A stretch of 64,000 nucleotides of DNA from JAICTV01 sp035634055 (GCA_035634055.1 DASQDR010000058.1:31831-95830), one strand, 5' to 3'. Shown: positions 1 through 8,091, counted from the stretch's first letter. The notes: generated by a model from the sequence alone, not told the origin. Translations and numbers: made by a program.

Positions 1-234
1 GAGTTTCAACTGGCGCTGGCGAACCGGGCGGTGGGGGAGGTCGAGACGGTCTTCATCATGACCGGCGAGCAGTACGCCCTGACCAGCAGTAGCCTGATTC
101 GCCAGGTGCTATCGCTCGGCGGCGACGTGCGGAAGCTTGCCGGCCTGCTGCCGGAAATCGTCATCAAGCGGCTCCAGGAGCGCCAGAAGTCGATGAAGGG
201 CCAAACTCCCACCCCCGACGCCCCCGCAACGTGA
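1..234 (+). CDS. coaD: Phosphopantetheine adenylyltransferase, C-terminal part
   Basis: The window opens inside this gene; 77 residues of the C terminus remain. CoaD joins 4'-phosphopantetheine to AMP from ATP to give dephospho-CoA, the fourth step of coenzyme A synthesis, in the cytosol. The visible part begins EFQLALANR and continues VETVFIMTGEQYALTSSS, followed by a G-G-D-V stretch. This matches the CoaD C-terminal half: the FE-Q-A-x-x-N-R segment, the VET-x-F-x-MT segment and the SSS-L-[VI]-[RK] region that contacts ATP. The tail after the last helix is short and Pro/Thr-rich. The upstream nucleotidyltransferase T-x-G-H motif is outside the window. The next gene is about 400 bases away and has its own promoter-like sequences, so no operon link is visible on this side. 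Confidence 0.9.
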   Translation, partial: EFQLALANRAVGEVETVFIMTGEQYALTSSSLIRQVLSLGGDVRKLAGLLPEIVIKRLQERQKSMKGQTPTPDAPAT

Positions 235-338
235 TGTTGCGAAGGCTGAACGCCCGGCCCTGGTCGCCGATTTTGCGGCGCATTAGTTGCCTTGACTAAA
301 TTGCCATTTAAACGTTACCCTCAGCGCGTCCGGCTTTT

Positions 339-374
339 GTTGTACGAACGCGAAGAATTTCCCGCTCGTACAAC
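339..374. repeat. Inverted repeat, candidate operator
   Basis: Perfect 9-bp arms GTTGTACGA (339..347) and TCGTACAAC (366..374) are separated by 18 bases. The arms can extend by three more pairs if two bases bulge. The repeat sits just upstream of the TGGTATAAC sequence, so it would cover the -35 region of that promoter. It could be a repressor or activator site, or an mRNA hairpin. The regulator is unknown. Confidence 0.45.
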
Positions 375-378
375 CACG

Positions 379-387
379 TGGTATAAC
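379..387 (+). promoter_or_regulatory. Candidate extended -10 promoter for the prepilin gene
   Basis: TGGTATAAC fits an extended -10 element (TGn followed by TATAAC). No good -35 hexamer lies 17 bases upstream, as is common for extended -10 promoters. Transcription would start near 394 and leave a leader of about 240 bases before the prepilin start at 633. Confidence 0.4.
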
Positions 388-632
388 TTGAGGACCCGCG
401 GGCGGCATGAGGGGCACGAAGCCGCCGCCAGCGGAAGTTAACTGTGCTCACACGTGCCACGGCGGCGTTCGCCGAGGCGCAACCGTTGTCGCCACCAAAG
501 TCCCACGCCGTGCGATCGACGAGTCAGTCTTTCCCCAAGGCTGAAACCGGCAATCATCTCTCATCATCCGAGTCAGTCGATCCCGTGCGCAGAAGGCTTG
601 ACGTGGCGGCGCATCTCGAAAGGAGCTTCATC

Positions 633-1493
633 ATGAAGCGCTCGCAACGTAAGACGGGCTTTACGCTCGTCGAATTGCTGGTCGTGATCGGCATTATCGC
701 CCTGCTGATCTCGATCCTGCTCCCGTCGCTGAACCGCGCCCGCGAGACTGCCAACCGCGTGAAGTGCGCCAGCAACCTGCGCCAGATCGGGCAGGCGATC
801 CTGCTGTACAGCAACGACAATCGTGGCGCCTACCCGCGCACGATGGCCGCTGTTGCCGCCAAGACCCAGACCCCCACGTGGGGGACCAAGCCGGACGGGG
901 CCGACCCGTTTGCCGGGGCAGCCGGCGCCAAGCCGTCGGACAACGACATCACGGCTGCCCTGTTCCTGCTGCTGCGCACCCAGGACATCACTTCCGAGGT
1001 GTTCACCTGCCCCAGCAGCAACGGTGAGAAGGACCTGTACGGCGGCGGCACCAACGCGCCGATCAACCGGACCAACTTCACCAGCAGCAAGAACATCAAC
1101 TACAGCTACCAGAACCCCTACGCTGGCACCGACGCCATCGGTAACGGCTGGAAGCTGAACAACTCGATCGGCGCCGAGTTCGCCGTCGCCGCGGACATCA
1201 ATCCCGGCACGGCCACCGCCGGCACCGACGACGTCAAGGTTCCGACCAACACCTCGTCGGCCAAGGACATGCGCCTGGCCAACACCAACAACCACGACAA
1301 GGATGGCCAGAACATCCTGTACGGCGACGGCCACGTGGCTTGGGAATCGAACCCGTTTGTCGGCGTCAACCGCGACAACATCTACATGCCCGCCTCTGAC
1401 AACAAGGGCACCAACGCCGCCTCGCTGATCGGCGGTTCCTACGACGCCAACGACAGCATCCTGCTGCCGTCCGACGATGCCACCTGGGGATAA
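633..1493 (+). CDS. Prepilin-type protein, DUF1559/H-X9-DG-like
   Basis: A 286-residue secreted pseudopilin. Residues 1-9 are a short basic leader ending in G, followed by FTLVELLVVIGIIALLISIL, the class III signal that a PilD-type peptidase cleaves after the Gly and N-methylates on the Phe. The body is Asn/Thr/Gly-rich. Near the end is NILYGDGHV preceded by H ten residues before the DG, the H-X9-DG-like signature of the abundant planctomycete DUF1559 prepilins. The start is chosen because AAAGGAG ends about seven bases before this ATG and the leader length is right. It stands alone, with a long promoter region in front and a strong terminator behind, unlike the prepilins at 58-64 kb. Its exact role (minor pilin or surface protein) is unknown. 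Confidence 0.9.
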   Translation: MKRSQRKTGFTLVELLVVIGIIALLISILLPSLNRARETANRVKCASNLRQIGQAILLYSNDNRGAYPRTMAAVAAKTQTPTWGTKPDGADPFAGAAGAKPSDNDITAALFLLLRTQDITSEVFTCPSSNGEKDLYGGGTNAPINRTNFTSSKNINYSYQNPYAGTDAIGNGWKLNNSIGAEFAVAADINPGTATAGTDDVKVPTNTSSAKDMRLANTNNHDKDGQNILYGDGHVAWESNPFVGVNRDNIYMPASDNKGTNAASLIGGSYDANDSILLPSDDATWG

Positions 1494-1542
1494 GGTGCTC
1501 ATCGCCGGATCCGGCTGCCGGACCGTCTGAGACGTAAACCCG

Positions 1543-1583
1543 CGAGGCCCGCCCCCATAAAAGGGGCGGGCCTCGTGCTTTTT
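1543..1583 (+). terminator. Rho-independent terminator of the prepilin gene
   Basis: A perfect 13-bp GC-rich stem (1543..1555 with 1563..1575) with a loop of 7 bases is followed by TGCTTTTT. It lies 50 bases after the prepilin stop codon. Confidence 0.85.
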
Positions 1584-1910
1584 GGGCCGGCCGTGCCGCG
1601 CCGGAGTTTCTACCCCGCCACCGCCGCCGCCCGAGCCTCCACGCCGCCCCCACCGCCCCTGGTGCCCGCTCGTCGCTGTCCCCACGCCTGGGAAGTTAGC
1701 CGTCACGCCGTCACTCTCCCCTCGGCCATCGCGCCGCCGCCGGCCGGGGCAGCCGCTGGCCGGCGCAGCCGCGCCTCGGCGGCCCGGTCCCCGCACTTCT
1801 TTCCGTGTGGCCATCGATCGCCGCGCGCCTCCCGCTTCCCCCGCCCGCTCGTGCCGCCGACGGCCTCAAAGCGGCCCGCTTCCCGGGTGTCATTTGCCGT
1901 CGTCCGGCGG
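1584..1910. other. GC-rich stretch without a supported gene
   Basis: Very GC-rich, low-complexity sequence between the terminator and the ACT-domain gene. Open frames exist on both strands, but they are Pro/Arg/Ala-rich and have no recognisable domain. I see no motif except the -10-like hexamer at its right end. Confidence 0.5.
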
Positions 1911-1916
1911 TAAAGT
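1911..1916 (+). promoter_or_regulatory. -10-like hexamer TAAAGT, short or no leader
   Basis: TAAAGT ends 7 bases before the ATG at 1924 and there is no Shine-Dalgarno sequence. Transcription would begin at or next to the start codon. Confidence 0.4.
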
Positions 1917-1923
1917 CGGGCGG

Positions 1924-2403
1924 ATGGAAGAGGTCCTCCCGCCGGAGACCATGGACGGCGCCGGCTTCGAGCCGACGCGCGTCCGTCAGTTCACCGTCTT
2001 CCTCGAGAACAAGGTCGGCCGCCTCCAGACCCTGGTCCGCGCCTTGGAGCAGGGGGCCGGGCGGATCGTCGCCATGTCAATCCACGAGGCGGCCGATTCC
2101 GCCCTGGTCCGCATGATCTGCTCCGACCCGGACGAGAGCCGCGAGATCCTCCAGTACGGCAACTTCGCCTTCAGCGAGAGCGAGCTGCTGGCCGTCGAGC
2201 TCCCCAAGCGGACCAAGCAGCCGCTGATCGACATCTGCTCCGCCCTGCTCGCCGCCGAGATCAACATCCACTACGCCTACCCGCTGCTCCTGCGCCCCCG
2301 CGGCCCGAGCCTCGCGCTCTACGTGGACGACCCCACGCTCGCCGCCCGGCTGCTGATCCGAAAAGGATTCACCCTCATCGGGGAGAGCGACCTGAGGGGA
2401 TGA
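1924..2403 (+). CDS. Tandem ACT-domain protein
   Basis: A cytosolic protein of 159 residues without a catalytic domain. From about residue 18 the sequence FTVFLENKVGRLQTLVRAL has the start of an ACT fold (beta strand, N-[KR]-x-G-x-L loop, helix). A second ACT-like half follows from about residue 85 (KQPLIDICSALLAAEINIHYAYPLL). ACT domains bind small ligands, usually amino acids, and regulate enzymes. Stand-alone double-ACT proteins of this length are common in planctomycetes but their partners are mostly unknown. The ATG at 1924 is chosen because it follows a -10-like TAAAGT at leaderless distance; the ATG at 1951 is an alternative. A longer upstream frame is Pro/Arg-rich and rejected. It could be related to the acetolactate synthase small subunit, but nothing nearby supports that. 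Confidence 0.75.
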   Translation: MEEVLPPETMDGAGFEPTRVRQFTVFLENKVGRLQTLVRALEQGAGRIVAMSIHEAADSALVRMICSDPDESREILQYGNFAFSESELLAVELPKRTKQPLIDICSALLAAEINIHYAYPLLLRPRGPSLALYVDDPTLAARLLIRKGFTLIGESDLRG

Positions 2404-2467
2404 AGCGGCGCGAACCCCGCCCCGCGCCTAAGGGCCCGCCGCGCGTTTCAGCGGATGAAGAAGAGGC

Positions 2468-2565
2468 GAACCGCCAAGGCCGCCAACGCCGCCAAGATGA
2501 GAAGACGAACTCTCTGATGTTTTGCCTTCGTTCTCTCCTTGGCGTTCTCGGCGCCTTGGCGGTTC
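2468..2565. repeat. 98-base inverted repeat, CCGCCAAGG type
   Basis: The 13-bp arms GAACCGCCAAGGC (2468..2480) and GCCTTGGCGGTTC (2553..2565) are perfect. Further partial pairing (GCCGCCAAG / CTTGGCG) lies inside. It looks like a mobile or REP-like hairpin element between the ACT gene and the next gene. A related but different repeat lies at 48632..48704. Confidence 0.7.
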
Positions 2566-2618
2566 CATCCCCCATCCTCTCCAGCTTTCCACGCCCTTCT
2601 TCCGATAACACAGCAGTG

Positions 2619-3617
2619 GTGAGCGATTCGGAGAACCTGCAGCGCATCAATCTGCACGCCGCCGCCGTCGGGCTGACGTCGTTCGTCCCGGCGCTCTCGA
2701 TGCAGATCGAGCACCTGTTCGGGGAGTTCCGCGCCAGCGCCTGGCCCGAGCGGGCGGTGCCGATCAGCGGGACGATCTGGCCCTACGAGCAGTCGCACGT
2801 GCTCAAGCACCTCTCGCCGACCGCCCGGCGGGTCGCCACGCCCGGCTACGGGCTGCTCGAACTGTACGAGGAGGGCGAGCGCTTCTGGCTCGTCGATGAC
2901 CGCTGGGGCCTGGCCGAGATCAACCTGCTCAAGGGGCAGTGGCGAAGCTGGATCCTGCCCGCGCCCGCGCTCGACACCGTGCGCTGCGTCCGCCAGGCGG
3001 TGCTCTGGCCGATGGCGCAGCTCCTCCGCGCCCGCGGGCTCTACCTGCTGCCCGCCGCCAGCGTCTCGTTCGCCGACCGATCGTTCCTGATCCTCTCGCC
3101 GTTCGGCATCGAGCCGGAGCTGACCGCGCTGATCCGCGGCGGGTGGCGCGTGATCGGGCAGTCGTGGACGGCCCTGCGCGAGGACGAGGCCGGCCGCTTC
3201 ACCATGCTCCACCTCCCCGGTTACGTCGAGCGCCCGGTGCCGCCAGGCATGCGGCTCAGCCACGGCGACGCGGCGCCGACGTGGGTTGACCTGATGCAGG
3301 AGCACACCGCCGCCGAGCAGCGGCAGGGGCGGTGCGACGCGGTGCTGGTGGTCGACCCCGGCCGCCGCCCGCAGGCGGACGTGCGCCCGCTGGACCGCCC
3401 CCACGGCTCGCAGGCGCTGCGCGCGGCGTGGCCGGTCTTCGAGCTCCACCCCAACCGCCGCCACGGCCAGCTCCCGTCGCGCCTGGCCGCCAAGGTGCCG
3501 ACGTACCAGCTCCACCTCTCCCGCGAGCCGCACGACCTGTTGAAGATCCTGACGGAACTCAAGACTTCACCGCCGCAAGCCACGTCCGCACCCACCACCC
3601 TGCGCGCGGCCGGCTGA
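2619..3617 (+). CDS. Hypothetical protein, possibly degenerate HprK-like kinase
   Basis: A predicted soluble protein of 332 residues. I do not recognise it with certainty. The N-terminal half contains LFGEFRASAWPERAVPI and a run of beta strands. The middle (about residues 125-205) reads LLRARGLYLLPAASVSF, SFLILSPFGIEPELTALIRG, GWRVIGQSW, then a LHLPGYVERPVPPG segment. This order resembles HPr-kinase-like proteins: an LHA-x-x-V strand, a P-loop, an x-GW-x-[LV]-[LI]-[SG] strand and a YPRP-like loop. The P-loop G-x-x-G-x-G-K-[ST] is absent, so ATP binding by that site is unlikely. The GTG at 2619 (or 2616) is preferred because the in-frame sequence upstream is made of the inverted repeat at 2468..2565. 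Kinase-fold ancestry is my inference from pattern only. Confidence 0.55.
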   Translation: MSDSENLQRINLHAAAVGLTSFVPALSMQIEHLFGEFRASAWPERAVPISGTIWPYEQSHVLKHLSPTARRVATPGYGLLELYEEGERFWLVDDRWGLAEINLLKGQWRSWILPAPALDTVRCVRQAVLWPMAQLLRARGLYLLPAASVSFADRSFLILSPFGIEPELTALIRGGWRVIGQSWTALREDEAGRFTMLHLPGYVERPVPPGMRLSHGDAAPTWVDLMQEHTAAEQRQGRCDAVLVVDPGRRPQADVRPLDRPHGSQALRAAWPVFELHPNRRHGQLPSRLAAKVPTYQLHLSREPHDLLKILTELKTSPPQATSAPTTLRAAG

Positions 3618-3778
3618 CCGCGTCGCGTCTATGCAGGGTGACGCCTGCGTCGCCCTATGCGTGCTTGTGACGCTGAATACCCGCTGCGATGGAACCGTGC
3701 GCCGTCAGGGCGGGGCCCCGCTTCCGGAAGCCGCCGATGCTCGCGCAGGTGATCCGAGCGTCGCTCGGCCCCGCGCGG

Positions 3779-4261
3779 CTATTTTGCGCGGCGATACTCC
3801 GCGTTCATGAATGTCGTCCACGCGCCGTCCGGACCGAGCACGCTGGAACTGAAGAGGCGGTGCTCATCGCTGCGCAGGTCGATCGAATCGCGGTATCGGG
3901 CGGTGCCCCCCTCGGGGGAGAAACTGGGTCCCTCGCTCTCCAGCACCAGCACGTTGCCCGACGCGTCCAGCGACCCTTCGTAGTGCCAGAGGTGGGTCAT
4001 CATCGATCCGATCCAGGTTCCGACGAAGCGGCGCTTCTGGGGGTCGAAGCCGAGGGTGAGGACCATGGTGGCCGTGTCGCCGTCGGGCATCGCGCCGCTG
4101 CCGTCGCAAACGATCCAGAGGTCGCCGATCGGGCGGACGGTCTCGGTCCCGCGAAACGTCTCGAGCGGCTTGTCCGGCCCCATCGACGCGCGGTGCTCGT
4201 ACGTCCAGTTGCCGACGAGCTTTTGGAGCCAACGGTGTTCGCGGGTCGGTTCGGCTTGCAT
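3779..4261 (-). CDS. DUF1579 family protein
   Basis: A 160-residue protein of the DUF1579 family, whose biochemical role is not known. It has the family's opening pattern, H-x-W-L-x-x-L-x-G-x-W (HRWLQKLVGNWTYE, residues about 9-22), followed by an all-beta lipocalin-like body with GTETVRPIGDLWIV, LGFDPQKRRFVGTWIGSM and WHYEGSLD. The start ATG has AAAAGGAGG seven bases upstream, one of the clearest ribosome binding sites in the window. It faces the HprK-like gene convergently, with a 160-base gap in which I see no clear terminator. No signal peptide is present. Confidence 0.85.
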   Translation of the reverse strand: MQAEPTREHRWLQKLVGNWTYEHRASMGPDKPLETFRGTETVRPIGDLWIVCDGSGAMPDGDTATMVLTLGFDPQKRRFVGTWIGSMMTHLWHYEGSLDASGNVLVLESEGPSFSPEGGTARYRDSIDLRSDEHRLFSSSVLGPDGAWTTFMNAEYRRAK

Positions 4262-4479
4262 GAGGATCCTCCTTTTGGCGCCACGCGCGTGCAGCGTCGG
4301 GATGCGCGGGCGGCGCCACGCGCGGCGCCGTATTGGTCACGTGTCGTGCCCCTGAGCGACGAGCGATCAAGTTACCCGCAACGCCGCCGCGTGCCGAGGC
4401 GGCTGCCGAAACCGTTTGCGCCTAAACAAACGTGGCGGCGGCGGCGCGGGCAGTGGCGGCGGGCTCGCGCGGGCAGCGG

Positions 4480-4485
4480 TATGAT
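4480..4485 (+). promoter_or_regulatory. -10-like hexamer TATGAT, short or no leader
   Basis: TATGAT ends 6 bases before the proposed GTG start at 4492. There is no Shine-Dalgarno sequence, consistent with a leaderless transcript. Confidence 0.4.
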
Positions 4486-4491
4486 GGCGGC

Positions 4492-5562
4492 GTGTCGTTG
4501 TCCCTTCCCATCCGCGGCCGCGGCGCCGCCCACAACCCGCCGAACCGCTTCGAACCGATCGACGTCGTGCCCGACCCGGACTGCGACCTCGACCCGTCGG
4601 AGCAGCCCGCCCCCACGACCGTCTACCTGCGCGACGCTTCGCGCTCGATCATCGCCAGCAACGACAGCCCGGACGTGATGATCGAGGCCAGCATCAACCC
4701 CTACCGCGGCTGCGAGCACGGGTGCATTTACTGCTTCGCGCGGCCAACCCACGAATACTTCGGTCTATCGGCCGGCCTGGATTTCGAGACGCGCATTTTC
4801 GTGAAGGAGCGCGCGCCCGAACTGCTCCGCGCCGAGCTGATGAGCCGCAGGTGGGACGTCCGCGCGATCTCGATCAGCGGCGTGACCGACTGCTACCAGC
4901 CGGTCGAGCGCAAGCTGCAAATCACCCGGCGGTGCCTCCAGGTGCTGGCCGAGTTCGGCAACCCGTGCGGCATCATCACCAAGAACCACCTGATCACGCG
5001 CGACGTCGACGTGCTGCGCGAGTTGGCCGGCCGCGACCTCGTCGGCACGATCCTGTCGGTGACGACGCTGGACGCCGACCTGCACCGCGTGCTCGAGCCG
5101 CGCGCCAGCACGCCCGCCCGGCGGCTGGCGGCGATCGAGGCGCTGGCCAACGCCGGCGTTCCGGTCGGCGTGATGGTCGCGCCGGTCATCCCGGGGCTGA
5201 CCGACGTGGAGATGCCGGCGATCCTGCGCGCCGCCGCCGACGCGGGCGCGTCGTTCGCCGGCTACGTGCCGCTGCGCCTGCCGTTCGCGCTCTCCGCGAT
5301 GTTTGAGGACTGGCTGGAGAAGCACTTCCCGCAGCGCAAGCAGAAGGTCCTGAACCAGATCCGCCAGATCCGCGGCGGGAAGCTCAACGACGGCAACTTC
5401 GGCTCGCGCATGCGCGGCGAGGGCCCGCTGGCGGAGCAGTTGGGCACAATGTTCGAGATGGCGAAAAAGCGCGCGGGGATCACCGGCGCGTTCCCCGAGC
5501 TGAGCAAGTCCCACTTCCGCCGCCCGCCGCGCGAGAACGAGCAGATGGGGTTGTTCGGCTGA
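4492..5562 (+). CDS. PA0069 family radical SAM protein (SplB-like)
   Basis: An Fe-S enzyme of 356 residues from the radical SAM superfamily, PA0069/SplB-like branch. The cluster motif is N-PYRGCEHGCIYCFARP (C-x3-C-x2-C), about 75 residues in. It is followed by F-E-T-[RK]-I-x-VK (FETRIFVKE), SGVTDCYQPVE and the TKN motif (IITKNHLI). The substrate of this subfamily is not established; related spore photoproduct lyase repairs DNA thymine dimers. I place the start at the GTG 4492 because it lies 6 bases after TATGAT and begins SLSLPIRGRGA, with the usual G-R-G-A-x-x-N-P-x-N-R-F opening of the family. The frame is open further upstream but is Ala/Arg-rich. No operon partner is visible. Confidence 0.88.
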   Translation: MSLSLPIRGRGAAHNPPNRFEPIDVVPDPDCDLDPSEQPAPTTVYLRDASRSIIASNDSPDVMIEASINPYRGCEHGCIYCFARPTHEYFGLSAGLDFETRIFVKERAPELLRAELMSRRWDVRAISISGVTDCYQPVERKLQITRRCLQVLAEFGNPCGIITKNHLITRDVDVLRELAGRDLVGTILSVTTLDADLHRVLEPRASTPARRLAAIEALANAGVPVGVMVAPVIPGLTDVEMPAILRAAADAGASFAGYVPLRLPFALSAMFEDWLEKHFPQRKQKVLNQIRQIRGGKLNDGNFGSRMRGEGPLAEQLGTMFEMAKKRAGITGAFPELSKSHFRRPPRENEQMGLFG

Positions 5563-5897
5563 CCGACTCCACGAACGGCGCCGGCTACGCCGCGAGAGGG
5601 CGCCGCCTACCGGTGTAGCGTCGACAGCAGGAGACGTGTCATCCCGAAGCGTACTCGCGCGTATCATGCCGAAGCTTACCGGCGGGCGTGTCATGGGGGA
5701 GCGTACCGGACCGCTCTACATCGTCAGCCGCGGCCGGGTGGTTAGACGGCGCGGGCGGCGGGTTCCGCCCGCAACGAACCTTGTTTTGACCGCGCGGCCA
5801 CTCGATCCGCGACAGGGCGATGGCGCATGTCCGCTGTGCCCGCTGCGCCCGGCGCGTGCGAGACACGCGGTGATCGGACAGCACCCCGCATCCGAGA
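5563..5897. other. Intergenic region with repeat cluster
   Basis: No supported gene. It contains three degenerate tandem copies of the GTCATCCCGAAGCGTACTC repeat arm (5638..5720). The rest is GC-rich with no other clear signal. Confidence 0.6.
5638..5720. repeat. Dispersed repeat, copy A (degenerate, three half-units)
   Basis: GTCATCCCGAAGCGTACTCG at 5638, then TATCATGCCGAAGCTTACC, then TGTCATGGGGGAGCGTACC follow one another in the same orientation. Each matches one arm of the palindromic repeat found intact at 29631, 32145 and 42401. No inverted arm is present here. Confidence 0.65.
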
Positions 5898-5903
5898 TAT
5901 AGT
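5898..5903 (+). promoter_or_regulatory. -10-like hexamer TATAGT, short or no leader
   Basis: TATAGT ends 8 bases before the ATG at 5912, with no ribosome binding site between. Confidence 0.4.
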
Positions 5904-5911
5904 CACTGCTC

Positions 5912-7087
5912 ATGTCGCGGCGGATCCTGCTCTTCATCACTGACCTGGAGATCGGCGGAACGCCCACCGTCGTGCGCGAACTCGCCACGCGCCTGCACGA
6001 TCCGGCGGCGGGCGCGGAAATTGAGGTCGGGTGCCTGGCGCCGTGGGGGCCGGTGGCGGATCAGATCCGCGCGGGCGGCATCGAGGTGACGGCGCTGGGG
6101 ATCACTTCCAGATTCCGCATCGGTCGGGCCGTGCGCAAGCTGCGCGAGCTGGTGCGCGAGCGGAAGATCGACGTCGTCTTCAGCTTCCTCGTCCACGCCA
6201 ACGCCGTCGCCGCCAAGGCGCGCGCGGCGGCGGCCGGGGAGTTGCAGCACGTGCGGTGGTTGCAGTCGATCCAGACGACGCAGCCGCGGCCGCGCTGGCA
6301 CTGGTGGGTGCAGCGGCGCATCGCGCCGGCGGCGGAGAAGGTGGTGGTCCCCTCGCCGTCGGCGGCAACGGTCGCGCGCGAGCGCGCGGGCGTGCCGGCG
6401 GAGAAGGTGGTCGTCATTCCCAATGCCGTCGACGTTTGCCACTTCTCCGCCATCGCCGCCGAGCGGGAGGCGTACCTCTCCCGGCGGCACTCGGCCGAGC
6501 GCGCGTGGCATGTCGGGTTCCTCGGGCGGCTCGATCCGGTCAAGCGGGTGGAGGACCTGATCCACGCGATCCGCCGCCTCGCGGACGGATCGCCGCTGAC
6601 GCACTATCAGCTCCACGTCTTCGGCGACGGCGCGCTCCGCCCCAAGCTCGAATCGCTCGCCCGCGCGGTGCTCTCGCCGCAAGTGGAATACAAGTTTCAC
6701 GGCACGGTGGACACGCCCGGCGAGGCGCTGAAACAGATGGACCTGCTCGTGCTGCCGTCGGTTGCCGAGGGTTTCGGGCTCGTGCTCATCGAGGCGATGG
6801 CCACCGGCGTGCCCGTGGTGGCGACGGACGTGATGGGCATCCGCGATGTCGTCGCCCACGAGCGCACCGGCCTGCTCGTCCCGCCGTGCGCGCCGCAGCA
6901 GTTGGCCGACGCCATCCGCAGGATGTGCGAGGACGGCGAACTTCGCCGGCGGATGATCGTCAACGGCTGCGAGGAGGTCCGGCGCAGGTATAGCTGGGAA
7001 TTCGTGCTGCCGGAGTACCGTAAGCTGCTCGGCTTGGCCCCATCTCCTGCTACGTCGCGGATAGCGCGGGCTGCGCAGCACCATTGA
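5912..7087 (+). CDS. Glycosyltransferase family 4
   Basis: A cytosolic or membrane-associated GT-B fold glycosyltransferase of 391 residues. The N-terminal domain begins RRILLFITDLEIGGTPTVV, with the GG-x-x loop that lies over the donor. The C-terminal domain shows VGFLGRLDPVKRVEDLI, LHVFGDGALRPKLE and the EX7E donor-binding motif in SVAEGFGLVLIEAMATG, then a GLLVPP strand. Family members move a sugar from a nucleotide donor to a lipid or glycan, for example in exopolysaccharide or LPS-like glycan assembly. The acceptor cannot be read from sequence. The gene is convergent with the LpxL-like acyltransferase next door, and both may serve envelope lipid or glycan synthesis. Confidence 0.9.
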   Translation: MSRRILLFITDLEIGGTPTVVRELATRLHDPAAGAEIEVGCLAPWGPVADQIRAGGIEVTALGITSRFRIGRAVRKLRELVRERKIDVVFSFLVHANAVAAKARAAAAGELQHVRWLQSIQTTQPRPRWHWWVQRRIAPAAEKVVVPSPSAATVARERAGVPAEKVVVIPNAVDVCHFSAIAAEREAYLSRRHSAERAWHVGFLGRLDPVKRVEDLIHAIRRLADGSPLTHYQLHVFGDGALRPKLESLARAVLSPQVEYKFHGTVDTPGEALKQMDLLVLPSVAEGFGLVLIEAMATGVPVVATDVMGIRDVVAHERTGLLVPPCAPQQLADAIRRMCEDGELRRRMIVNGCEEVRRRYSWEFVLPEYRKLLGLAPSPATSRIARAAQHH

Positions 7088-7145
7088 GCGCAATCAGCCC
7101 GGCCCTCACCCCGGCCCGCTCGCAGGCTACTGGCAGAGCGGGTCG

Positions 7146-8081
7146 TCAGTCGTACTGCTCGGGCGACTCGCCCTTCGGACGCGTCTTCCATCTTCTGTGG
7201 ACCCACAGGTATTGGCCCGGGTCGGCACGGACGAAGTCTTCGATCGCCCTGGTGTAGCGCTGCGTGATGTAGCGCATCGGGTCGGGCTGGTCCTTCCAAT
7301 CCTTGGGGTAGATGATGTCCTGGCTGGCGCACTCGAACTTGAAGCGGTCGCCGATCCGCCGGGCGTAGCCGATCACCACCGGGATCTCGTATTGCATGGC
7401 GAGCAGCGCGATCGACTTGTAGGTGCTGGCCTTTCGGCCGAAGAAGTCGACGAAGATCCCCTTGCTGCCCGCATTCTGGTCAGCGATGAAGCCGACGGCG
7501 CCGTGCTTGTCGAGCACCTCGACGACCTCGGTGGTCGCGCCTTTCTTGGCGATGATGCGCTGCCCGGTCTTCTCGCGCACGCCGAAGACGAATTCGCTCA
7601 CGTACGGGTTGTCCAGGGGGCGCGCGACGCTGACGGTGGGAAAGCCGAGCGTGGCCAGCACGTAGCCGAGGATCTCCCAGTTCCCGTAGTGGCCGGTGAG
7701 CATGATGACGCCCTGGTTGCGGCGGAGCAGCAGCCGCAGCGTCTCCTGGAACCCGCCGCCGAGCTGGACGTAGCGGGCAAAGGTGTCCGGGCGGATCAGG
7801 CGCGTCGTCAGCAGCACCTCGACGCCAAGCATGCACAGCGCCTGCACCGACCGACGCGCCATGGCGCGGCGCTTGGCCTCGGGCATGTCCGGGAAGCTGC
7901 GGGCGAGGTTTCCAAGGGCGCGATCGCGGTGCTTCTTGTCCACCGCGTACATCACGCTGCCCACGATTTTCGCCAGCCCGAGCGACACGTCCGGTCCCCA
8001 CGAGTGCACGGCCATCGAGACCACGCGCAGCGCGAGGTAGACGAGTCGATCGAGCAGGTCGTTGCGCGCCTTGTCCGCCAT
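7146..8081 (-). CDS. LpxL/LpxM-like lysophospholipid acyltransferase
   Basis: An inner-membrane acyltransferase of 311 residues from the lipid A late-acyltransferase family (PF03279). It transfers a fatty acyl chain from acyl-ACP to a lipid A-type or related acceptor. A hydrophobic N-terminal anchor covers residues about 11-46. The catalytic HX4[DE] motif is H131-YGNW-E136. Later motifs are GFIADQNAG and the C-terminal PGQYLWVHRRWK, both typical of the family. Length is normal. The ATG follows a TACAAT hexamer by 10 bases and has no Shine-Dalgarno. Planctomycetes are known to carry lipid A genes, so a role in outer-membrane lipid A is plausible. Confidence 0.87.
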   Translation of the reverse strand: MADKARNDLLDRLVYLALRVVSMAVHSWGPDVSLGLAKIVGSVMYAVDKKHRDRALGNLARSFPDMPEAKRRAMARRSVQALCMLGVEVLLTTRLIRPDTFARYVQLGGGFQETLRLLLRRNQGVIMLTGHYGNWEILGYVLATLGFPTVSVARPLDNPYVSEFVFGVREKTGQRIIAKKGATTEVVEVLDKHGAVGFIADQNAGSKGIFVDFFGRKASTYKSIALLAMQYEIPVVIGYARRIGDRFKFECASQDIIYPKDWKDQPDPMRYITQRYTRAIEDFVRADPGQYLWVHRRWKTRPKGESPEQYD

Positions 8082-8091
8082 GGCGGGCGGG

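Larger units (their letters stand above)
235..632. other. Intergenic region upstream of prepilin gene
   Basis: This 398-base stretch contains no convincing gene. It holds an inverted repeat at 339..374, an extended -10-like sequence at 379..387 and a weaker TTGACT hexamer at 292..297. An open frame runs through 444..632 into the prepilin gene, but its residues lack any prepilin-like character and the strong ribosome binding site lies directly before 633. Confidence 0.6.

Noticed and set aside
573..1814. Long minus-strand open frame across the prepilin gene
   Set aside because: It is a GC-skew shadow of the plus-strand gene, which has a ribosome binding site, prepilin signal and terminator. 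The antisense product is Gly/Val/Arg-rich with no domain.
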